This document shows positions 1-5,346 of a stretch of 11,264 nucleotides of DNA, piece after piece. The notes under the pieces are model-generated. The model had not been told where the DNA came from. It worked only from the letters and a program-made list of their open reading frames with translations, and searched no databases. The translations under genes and the position numbers were made by a program. The stretch is taken from positions 1 to 11,264 of the forward strand of contig JAXDQV010000142.1 of assembly GCA_034667645.1 (NCBI GenBank), read 5' to 3'. This DNA comes from JAJPJG01 sp034667645. Its GTDB lineage: Bacteria > Verrucomicrobiota > Verrucomicrobiia > Chthoniobacterales > Chthoniobacteraceae. Positions within the stretch are counted from its first letter, which is position 1. The number at the start of each line of letters is the position of its first letter.

Positions 1-1
1 G

Positions 2-544
2 TGGATCGTGGCGAACGAAACGACGATCACCTGCAGCATCGGCGTGATCATTGAAACGCTGAACTATCAGCAGCTCTTTGGGAAACTCGGCCTCGACATG
101 GTGGTGTTCAAAAGCGGGAAGTTTAAGGACATCCTGAGCGGCGCGCGGGAAATGACGCCGGAGGAAAAGGAATATATCCAGACGATGGTGATGCAGACGT
201 ATGGCAAGTTCGTCGGCATCGTCGCGAAAGAGCGGGCTTTGCCCGAAGATCAGCTGCGGGCCGGGATCGCGGACGGTCGCGTCATTTCTGGAAAGGACGC
301 GCTTGGCTACAAGTTGATCAACCAGCTCGGTCAAATCGAGGATGCTTACGCTAAGGCGCGCGAGCTCGGCCACGCTCCGGATGCCGCGGTGATTCGCTAC
401 GCCCCAGGTTTCCATCTCGGGCGATTTCTCCGGATGTTCGGCCAGGCGCAAAACTCGAAAGTAGAGCTGAATCTCACTGACGGGATTGTTCCGAAACTGG
501 AGAGCGGCAGGCTTTACCTTTTGCCGGCTTTTTACGCACCGTAG
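2..544 (+). CDS. sppA: Signal peptide peptidase SppA, C-terminal part (5' end cut by window edge)
   Basis: The open frame runs in from the left edge (codons from position 2), so the true start lies outside the window; the GTG at 8 is an internal Val. About 180 residues remain. They match the C-terminal part of S49-family signal peptide peptidases, membrane-anchored serine proteases that degrade cleaved signal peptides. Visible family marks are the TTITCSIGVI stretch near the start, then KSGKFKDI followed by REMTPEE; the KSG region carries the catalytic lysine of this Ser/Lys-dyad family. The nucleophilic serine would lie after this region in double-length forms or upstream in short forms; no second protease domain follows here, so this is probably a short single-domain SppA with its serine upstream, off the window. 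The later GRVISGKDAL..LINQLG segment is the usual helical C-terminal region. The stop is TAG at 542. Confidence 0.88.
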   Translation, partial: WIVANETTITCSIGVIIETLNYQQLFGKLGLDMVVFKSGKFKDILSGAREMTPEEKEYIQTMVMQTYGKFVGIVAKERALPEDQLRAGIADGRVISGKDALGYKLINQLGQIEDAYAKARELGHAPDAAVIRYAPGFHLGRFLRMFGQAQNSKVELNLTDGIVPKLESGRLYLLPAFYAP

Positions 545-651
545 ATTCTGCGAATCGTCATGCCAGGACCGTCGAGGGATTGCGTCGCAGTCGTAAATGG
601 TTCCGCGAATTCCTGCTCCAGTGAGCTCCGCGCGTTGACGGCAATCGAGTT

Positions 652-1464
652 GTGAATTTCCCCCCCGCGTTCCCAGCCTGGCTCGCCGCGGCGATTGGAG
701 TGGCCGTTGTGCTCAGTATCGCGATTTACACGATTCTGCTGCGACAGGTGCTCATGGGTGGCGGAAAGGTGAGTGCGCGTGAGTTCGGGCTGCCTGACCT
801 GTTTCTCGGGAGCTTTTTTGCGATCTGGTTTGGAGTCGCCATCACGCAGGGTTTTCGAGCCGCTCCGCATGCGCTCACGAACCGCGACGTCGTCCACGGC
901 GCTGTGCTCTTCGTCGTCATCATGTCGGGAATCGCGGGATTTCTCCGCTACCGCGGATTGCAATTGCGCTCGCAGTTTGGGTTCACCCGAATCTCCGCGC
1001 CAAAAGCGCTCGCAATTGCACTGGCATTGCTCCTCGCCACCTATCCGACCATCGCGCTGGTGGGAAAACTGACCGAGCAGGCGCTGGGCGAAAAAGCTCA
1101 GCGTCAGGAAGTCGTGAGTTTTTTTCTGGATGCGGCTCAGAGCTCGAACCGCTTCTCTCTCGTCCTCACTCTTTTTCTCGGGGTCATTGTCGCGCCCGTC
1201 GCGGAGGAGTTTTTGTTTCGCGGTTACCTTTATGGCGTGATGAAGCGCTACTGCGGCACGCTCTCCGCAATGGTCCTCAGTTCGGCGCTCTTTGCCGCGA
1301 TCCACCTCAATCTCTCTTCGCTGCCCTCGTTGTTCGTGCTCGCGCTCTGCTTCGTCATTGCCTACGAAACCACCGGTTCGATCCTCGTGAATATGTCGAT
1401 GCACGCGCTTTTCAACGCGACCATGTTTCTCGTCATGCTCAATCTCCCGCCTTCGCTGCGATGA
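652..1464 (+). CDS. CPBP-family intramembrane glutamic/metallo-type protease (membrane protein)
   Basis: This is a 270-residue polytopic membrane protein with hydrophobic segments around residues 8-28, 47-65, 81-98, 115-137, 166-183 and 204-265. The diagnostic CPBP (Abi/Rce1-like) motifs are present: E185 E186 F L F R190 (EExxxR), H218 in FAAIH, and H251 with N255 in HALFN. Members cleave substrates in or near the membrane, such as CAAX-like proteins, bacteriocin-related peptides or regulators; the substrate here is unknown. GTG at 652 is the only start between the upstream in-frame stop (TGA at 622) and residue 34, so the start is fairly safe, although no clear Shine-Dalgarno precedes it. 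The stop codon overlaps the start of thiL as ATGA, implying translational coupling. Catalytic residues look intact. Confidence 0.88.
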   Translation: MNFPPAFPAWLAAAIGVAVVLSIAIYTILLRQVLMGGGKVSAREFGLPDLFLGSFFAIWFGVAITQGFRAAPHALTNRDVVHGAVLFVVIMSGIAGFLRYRGLQLRSQFGFTRISAPKALAIALALLLATYPTIALVGKLTEQALGEKAQRQEVVSFFLDAAQSSNRFSLVLTLFLGVIVAPVAEEFLFRGYLYGVMKRYCGTLSAMVLSSALFAAIHLNLSSLPSLFVLALCFVIAYETTGSILVNMSMHALFNATMFLVMLNLPPSLR

Positions 1465-2348
1465 AGCTTCGCGGCTACGGCGAAGACCGCCTCGTCGCGG
1501 AGCTGCTCGACGGTTTGGCTGCAGGAAAACAAGTGATCGTGGGCGCAGGCGATGATTGTGCGGTGGTGGGCCGGCGTTCCGCCAAAAAATGGCTGCTGCT
1601 GAAGACCGACTGCATCGTGGAGGATGTTCATTTCACGGGCCGCAGCGACCCTTTTCAGATCGGCTGGAAAGCTGCCGCTCGAGCCATCAGCGACATCGCG
1701 GCTATGGGCGGACTGCCCCAGCACGCGCTGGTGACGGTCGCGGCGTCGCCGGAAATGGAGGTCGCTTTTTTAAAGGCGATCTATCGAGGCTTGGACAGCG
1801 CGGTTGGGAAATTCGGAGCGGCCATCGTCGGCGGTGAAACCTCCCGCTCGCCGTCTAGCCTGTTTATCTCCGTCGCGCTCACGGGCGAGGTGGAATCCGG
1901 CCGTTGCGTGACGCGCAGCGGGGGGAAAGCGGGCGACGCTCTTTTCGTCACGGGTCAGCTCGGAGGTTCGCTCCGCGGCAGGCATCTCACCTTCATTCCG
2001 CGCGTAAACGAGGCGCGCTGGCTGACGAAGCATTTCCCCATTCGTGCGATGATGGATCTCAGCGACGGTCTCGGCGCAGACCTTCCCCGCCTCGCAAAGG
2101 CAAGCGCAGTGTCTTTCGAAATCGAAGAATTGTCGCTCCCGCTCACGCCAGGCAGTGCCGCGCAAAACGCGATTGGTGACGGGGAAGACTACGAACTGCT
2201 TTTCTCAATATCGTCTTCTCATTCTCAAAAGCTCCTCCGCGCGTGGCGTAGAAAGTTTCCAAAACTCCCGCTCACCGAGATTGGGAAACTGGTGCGCCGG
2301 GCGAGCGATGGGACTTCCAACACAAATGGCTTCGATCACTTCGCATAG
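1461..2348 (+). CDS. thiL: Thiamine-monophosphate kinase
   Basis: ThiL phosphorylates thiamine monophosphate with ATP to thiamine diphosphate, the active cofactor and last step of thiamine synthesis, in the cytoplasm. At 295 residues it is slightly shorter than the usual 310-330. The AIRS-kinase layout is clear: GDDCAVV at residues 30-36, TDCIVEDVHF at 49-58 (metal and substrate aspartates), SDIAAMGG at 77-84, GGETSRS at 124-130, then the C-terminal domain with MDLSDGL at 198-204 and GEDYELLF at 241-248. The protein ends with GFDHF, the usual ThiL C-terminus, so the overlap with the next gene is real and not a frameshift artefact. The ATG start shares ATGA with the protease stop. No independent ribosome binding site is visible, which fits coupled translation. 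Confidence 0.95.
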   Translation: MKLRGYGEDRLVAELLDGLAAGKQVIVGAGDDCAVVGRRSAKKWLLLKTDCIVEDVHFTGRSDPFQIGWKAAARAISDIAAMGGLPQHALVTVAASPEMEVAFLKAIYRGLDSAVGKFGAAIVGGETSRSPSSLFISVALTGEVESGRCVTRSGGKAGDALFVTGQLGGSLRGRHLTFIPRVNEARWLTKHFPIRAMMDLSDGLGADLPRLAKASAVSFEIEELSLPLTPGSAAQNAIGDGEDYELLFSISSSHSQKLLRAWRRKFPKLPLTEIGKLVRRASDGTSNTNGFDHFA

Positions 2349-2739
2349 CGCGGACGAGACTTTCGAACTCGGGGTGCGTTTTGCCGCCAGGCTGGGGGTC
2401 GGCTCCGTCGTGGCACTCTCCGGCGAGCTGGGGGCCGGGAAAACGCATTTTGTGAAAGGCCTTGCGCGCGGCCTTGGAATCGCCACCAAGGTGACGAGCC
2501 CGACTTTTACGCTCGTGCACGAGTATCGCGGTGGCCGGGTTCCGCTTTATCACATCGATTTTTATCGGCTCGAAAATCCCGGGGAACTGTTGGAAATCGG
2601 GGTCGAGGATTACCTTCCCGCGGATGGTGTCACCGCCGTCGAATGGGCCGACAAGTTTTACGAGTTCATACCGGCTGATGCATTTCAGGTTCGGTTCCGC
2701 GCCGGGTCCGGCAATGAACGCGTTGTTGAAATGCCGTGA
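2308..2739 (+). CDS. tsaE: tRNA threonylcarbamoyladenosine biosynthesis ATPase TsaE
   Basis: TsaE is the small P-loop ATPase that works with TsaB and TsaD to make t6A at position 37 of ANN-decoding tRNAs. From the ATG at 2308 it is 143 residues; a second in-frame ATG at 2326 (M7) gives 137 residues and fits the family N-terminus equally well (the S-H-S-A-D-E-T segment comes directly after it). Walker A is GELGAGKT at residues 39-46, followed by TSPTF at 63-67, the LYHIDFYRL block at 80-88 and VEW at 111-113, all hallmark TsaE segments. The open frame extends upstream to 2155, but that part lies inside thiL and is not expected to be coding. Either start overlaps the end of thiL (by 41 or 23 nt). 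TsaB is encoded next, so two of the t6A partners sit together; tsaD is not in the window. Confidence 0.93.
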   Translation: MGLPTQMASITSHSADETFELGVRFAARLGVGSVVALSGELGAGKTHFVKGLARGLGIATKVTSPTFTLVHEYRGGRVPLYHIDFYRLENPGELLEIGVEDYLPADGVTAVEWADKFYEFIPADAFQVRFRAGSGNERVVEMP

Positions 2740-2764
2740 ATTGTTTTATGCACGCGCCAGTCCA

Positions 2765-3385
2765 GTGATCATTCTCGCGATCGAAACCTCCACCACGAGC
2801 GGCAGTATCGCGGTGCTGGACGACTCCCGGCAGGTGTTCAACGAGTCGTTTTCCGCGGAACGCGGACACGGTGCTCACTTTTTCGTGGTGCTGGAGCGCG
2901 CGCTCGCCATCGCACCTGCTCCTGCACAGATAGCGGTGGGACTGGGCCCCGGTTCCTATTCTGGCGTCCGCATCGCGATCTCCGCAGCGATCGGGATTGG
3001 TCTGGGCACCGGAGCACTGCTCGTCGGCGTTCCCTCGGTCGCCGCGTTCGCAGGCGACGAATACGTGGCAATTGGCGACGCCCGCCGCGGCACGTTTTAT
3101 TTTTCGCACGTGCATGACGGTGAGGTCATTGAAGGTCCGCAACTGCTTGACCTGCCGGCGCTGGGCGAACGATTGGCGCAAACTCAGTTGCCCGTGTTCG
3201 CCTCCGAAAAGGTCGAACTCTTCCGCGCGACACTCTGCTTTCCCGCTGCGGAAAAGATCGCTCGACTCGCCCTTCTCGGCCGGAGTGTCATCATGCGCGA
3301 ACGCTTGGAGCCGATCTACCTTCGTGACCCGCATATCACCGTGTCTCGAGCTTCAGCCAGCAGCTCCGCGTTCCACAAATTCTGA
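2765..3385 (+). CDS. tsaB: tRNA t6A biosynthesis scaffold protein TsaB
   Basis: TsaB is a catalytically inactive ASKHA-fold paralogue of TsaD that nucleates the TsaB-TsaD-TsaE complex for t6A37 formation on tRNA. Starting at GTG 2765 gives 206 residues beginning with the typical strand I-I-L-A-I-E-T-S-T; an ATG at 2714 would add 17 residues and overlap tsaE, but those residues do not look like TsaB. The signature VGLGPGSYSGVR is at residues 58-69 (family GPGSFTGLR), and the typical C-terminal EPIYLRDP is at 182-189. Length is within the shorter range for the family (about 210-230). No strong ribosome binding site precedes the GTG. The 25-nt gap after tsaE suggests co-transcription in a thiL-tsaE-tsaB run. 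Confidence 0.92.
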   Translation: MIILAIETSTTSGSIAVLDDSRQVFNESFSAERGHGAHFFVVLERALAIAPAPAQIAVGLGPGSYSGVRIAISAAIGIGLGTGALLVGVPSVAAFAGDEYVAIGDARRGTFYFSHVHDGEVIEGPQLLDLPALGERLAQTQLPVFASEKVELFRATLCFPAAEKIARLALLGRSVIMRERLEPIYLRDPHITVSRASASSSAFHKF

Positions 3386-3493
3386 GGGAAAAAGGGCAAA
3401 ATGCGCTCACGCTTGTAAAACATTCGTTGATGGATACGCGCGCAGAGCCTTCCGTTTGCGAACAGTGTGTGAACAAATAACCAAAGGACTGTA

Positions 3494-3646
3494 ATGAAAC
3501 AAATTCTGCTTCTCACCCTTCTCGCTGCTTTCACCACCGTTTTCTGCACCGCGTGTGTGGTGAATAAAGAGGAGCCGGTTACCACCGCTCCCACTCATAC
3601 GACCACGACTACGACGGCTGAAGAGCACAGCGTTCGCGCCTACTAA
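3494..3646 (+). CDS. Small Thr-rich lipoprotein-like peptide (50 aa)
   Basis: This is a 50-codon frame, ATG at 3494 to TAA at 3644, with a good Shine-Dalgarno (AAGGA at 3484-3488, 5 nt before the start). The N-terminus has a Lys at residue 2, a hydrophobic core at 4-17, then C18-T-A-C21: a lipobox-like end with Cys at -3 instead of the usual Leu. Cleavage before C21 would leave a 30-residue peptide with E25-E26, a run of six threonines (T36-T41 region) and a charged tail. It resembles entericidin-sized bacterial lipoproteins in architecture only; I do not recognise a family. It has its own intrinsic terminator 24 nt downstream and 108 nt of upstream space, so it may be a separate short transcript. 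C21 as the lipid-modified residue is inference. Confidence 0.72.
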   Translation: MKQILLLTLLAAFTTVFCTACVVNKEEPVTTAPTHTTTTTTAEEHSVRAY

Positions 3647-3669
3647 GTAGTCGTTCGCGACGAAGATTA

Positions 3670-3703
3670 AAACAGGGCGATGCCTCACGGCATCGTCCTG
3701 TTT
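3670..3703 (+). terminator. Rho-independent terminator after the small lipoprotein gene
   Basis: A 15-bp stem pairs 3670-3684 with 3689-3703 around a 4-nt TCAC loop; the only non-Watson-Crick position is one G-T wobble. It is followed by TTTGCATTT, a partial U-tract, on the plus strand, and preceded by AAAA, so it could also stop transcription in the minus direction. It separates the thiL-tsaE-tsaB-lipoprotein region from moaE-pgsA. Confidence 0.88.
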
Positions 3704-3790
3704 GCATTTGGAGCGGAGTGACGCCGCGGTTGATCTGGAATTGAGGTTGCCGATTTTTGGCGTAGGAAGAGACTCGTCCGAAACTGCGCG

Positions 3791-4195
3791 ATGGCTGACG
3801 ATTTCTCTGACGTGGCAATTGTGGATGGACCGCTCTCGATCGGGCCGGTCTTGACGGATGCCGCCGCGGGCGCAGTCGTCGATTTTCTCGGCGTCGTCCG
3901 GGCTCTGGAGCACGGCGCACCAATCTCCGGAATCCAATACGATGCGCATCCGAAAATGGCGCGCCATCAGCTTGTCAAAATCGCGCAGGCTGCGGGTGAA
4001 CGTTTCCAATGTGAGAAGGTGATTCTGCATCACCGCATCGGTTTTGTCCCGGTCGCCGCGCCATCGCTATTTTTGCGAGTGTTTGCTCGCCATCGTGCTG
4101 CGGCCTTCGCGGCGTCTCAGTGGATCGTCGAGGAACTGAAGGCAGTGGTGCCGATCTGGAAAACGCCTTTTCAAGACCCGGCGGCGCCGGTATGA
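3791..4195 (+). CDS. moaE: Molybdopterin synthase catalytic (large) subunit MoaE
   Basis: MoaE inserts sulfur from the thiocarboxylated C-terminus of MoaD into cyclic pyranopterin monophosphate to give molybdopterin, the precursor of molybdenum cofactor. The 134-residue product has the family marks GAVVDFLGVVR (27-37), the MA segment at 56-57, HHRIG (80-84), ARHR (99-102) with AFAAS, and K117 AVVPIWK124. K117 and K124 have the same 7-residue spacing as the two active-site lysines of E. coli MoaE (K119 and K126). After K124 the family commonly continues K-E; here it is T-P-F, a mild divergence. No moaD is adjacent, so the small subunit must be encoded elsewhere. The ATG lacks a clear Shine-Dalgarno; the stop overlaps pgsA as ATGA. 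Confidence 0.92.
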   Translation: MADDFSDVAIVDGPLSIGPVLTDAAAGAVVDFLGVVRALEHGAPISGIQYDAHPKMARHQLVKIAQAAGERFQCEKVILHHRIGFVPVAAPSLFLRVFARHRAAAFAASQWIVEELKAVVPIWKTPFQDPAAPV

Positions 4196-4773
4196 ACTGG
4201 GCGAACAGGCTGACCGTCGGCAGGTTTTTTCTGACGTTGATTTTTGTGGCGGCCCTGAGCTGCACGTTTCCCCTTCATTACACGCTGGCGCTGGTCCTTT
4301 TTGTCATTGCCGGGATCACAGACTACATGGATGGCGAGATCGCGAGGCGCTGCTCGCTGGTCACGGATTTTGGAAAACTGATGGACCCGTTGATTGATAA
4401 AATCATGATGGCGTCAGCATTCATCTGCCTCGTTCCCATCGGAGCCATGCCAGCTTGGGTGGTCGTGATAATCATCAGCCGCGAATTCCTGGTGACCGGC
4501 CTGCGGTTGCTGGCCATTTCGAAAGGACAGGTGCTGGCCGCGGAATCGCTCGGCAAACACAAGACGGCCTGGCAAATCGCCACGGTCATATTTTATCTCC
4601 TGCTTCTCTCGATCCGTGAACTCACCCACTTCGAAGCGAATAACCTGCCGGTGTGGTATCAGTGGCTCTGGCGCCCGGCGGGAACGGTTCTGCTCGCGGT
4701 CGCTGTCGCCCTGACACTCGTCTCGGGTGTCGGCTACCTGTGGAAAAACCGGGCCGTGATTCAGATGCGCTAA
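4192..4773 (+). CDS. pgsA: CDP-diacylglycerol--glycerol-3-phosphate 3-phosphatidyltransferase
   Basis: This inner-membrane enzyme transfers a phosphatidyl group from CDP-diacylglycerol to glycerol 3-phosphate, the committed step to phosphatidylglycerol and cardiolipin. The 193-residue protein starts N-W-A-N-R-L-T-V-G-R, the typical PgsA beginning, which sets the start at ATG 4192 although the frame is open 72 nt further upstream inside moaE. The CDP-alcohol phosphatidyltransferase signature DxxDGxxARx8GxxxDxxxD is complete, with D44, D47, G48, A51, R52, G61, D65 and D69. Several hydrophobic segments follow (about 76-100, 130-146 and 163-182). It could in principle be another CDP-alcohol transferase, but the N-terminal N-R-L-T block favours PgsA. 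It overlaps moaE by ATGA and converges with the export operon, whose last stop codon is 15 bp away. Confidence 0.93.
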   Translation: MNWANRLTVGRFFLTLIFVAALSCTFPLHYTLALVLFVIAGITDYMDGEIARRCSLVTDFGKLMDPLIDKIMMASAFICLVPIGAMPAWVVVIIISREFLVTGLRLLAISKGQVLAAESLGKHKTAWQIATVIFYLLLLSIRELTHFEANNLPVWYQWLWRPAGTVLLAVAVALTLVSGVGYLWKNRAVIQMR

Positions 4774-4788
4774 CGGCGCCCCGGGGGG

Positions 4789-5346
4789 CTACCAAATACT
4801 TTGCGGCACTTCGATCTGATCGCCGGGAAGCGCCTTCGGATCCTGCGAAGGATCTTTGCGGATTTTTTTCAGATCGAAAGAAACCCGCTTGCCCTGACGT
4901 GTAAGAAATGCGGTTTGCTTCGCGAAATCATTCAAGCCGCCCGCTGCATTGATCGCTGACATCAAGGTCAAATCCGGCGTGAAAAGCACCCGCCCCGGCG
5001 CACGAACAGATCCACCCACACTCACAAAACGCTGCCCCGTTTGGGCCTGCTGAACGGTCACAGTTGGATGCGTATAGATGCCGTCAGCTTTGAGTTTGAT
5101 TTCGACAGAGCTCTGGAACTGATTTGGAAGAAGTCCGCCCGCTTTGAGCTCGCCAATGTAAGGCAGGTTAATCAAACCGGAATCGTCCACGGTGTAGGGA
5201 GCGCTGAACTGGCTGACTTCCTCCGGCGGCACGCCAGAAAGTCTGATCTCGACTACATCGCCCGGCCGAAGCACCGCTTGTGCAAAAACAGACGGAGCGA
5301 AAACAATCGCCGCGAGAAAAACCAACCCCCCCAGGAAACGCTTCAT
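4789..5346 (-). CDS. Short periplasmic OPX (Wza-like) polysaccharide export protein with one SLBB domain
   Basis: This is a 185-residue secreted protein. The signal peptide covers about residues 1-22 (K2 R3, hydrophobic 4-20, V-F-A then Q23), with no lipobox Cys, so it is predicted soluble in the periplasm. The Poly_export domain starts at LRPGDVVEI (26-34), contains DDSGLINLPYIGELKAGG (54-71) and runs to YTHPTVTV (91-98). An SLBB domain follows (VSVGGSVRAPG at 108-118 to about 160), ending with LPGDQIEVPQS. Classical Wza has further domains and a C-terminal amphipathic helix forming an alpha-barrel through the outer membrane; none of that is present. The start overlaps the kinase stop as TGATG, and GGAGAG lies 8 nt upstream inside the kinase gene, indicating coupled translation. 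It probably works with the upstream beta-barrel protein. Confidence 0.9.
   Translation of the reverse strand: MKRFLGGLVFLAAIVFAPSVFAQAVLRPGDVVEIRLSGVPPEEVSQFSAPYTVDDSGLINLPYIGELKAGGLLPNQFQSSVEIKLKADGIYTHPTVTVQQAQTGQRFVSVGGSVRAPGRVLFTPDLTLMSAINAAGGLNDFAKQTAFLTRQGKRVSFDLKKIRKDPSQDPKALPGDQIEVPQSIW

Noticed and set aside
505..534. A 5-bp hairpin (CGGCA/TGCCG, 12-nt loop) followed by GCTTTTTA at the end of sppA.
   Set aside because: The stem is short, the loop is large and it lies within the coding sequence; it is too weak to call a terminator.
532..1404. A 290-codon open frame on the minus strand opposite the CPBP protease gene.
   Set aside because: The product is a highly charged, Arg/Glu/His-rich sequence without family marks; it is the antisense shadow of a clear membrane-protease gene with intact motifs.
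2155..2307. N-terminal extension of the tsaE frame into thiL.
   Set aside because: The extra residues lie in the conserved thiL coding region and have no resemblance to TsaE, which begins about 20-25 residues before the first conserved strand.
3386..3493. Promoter for the small lipoprotein gene (TTGTAA near 3413, TTGCGA near 3456).
   Set aside because: Neither hexamer has a convincing -10 partner at 16-18 bp; a promoter is likely but cannot be placed.
4774..4790. GC-rich palindromic bases (GGCGCC, CCCCGGGG) in the 15-bp convergent gap after pgsA.
   Set aside because: The palindromes have no loop and no U-tract on either side, so they do not form a plausible terminator.
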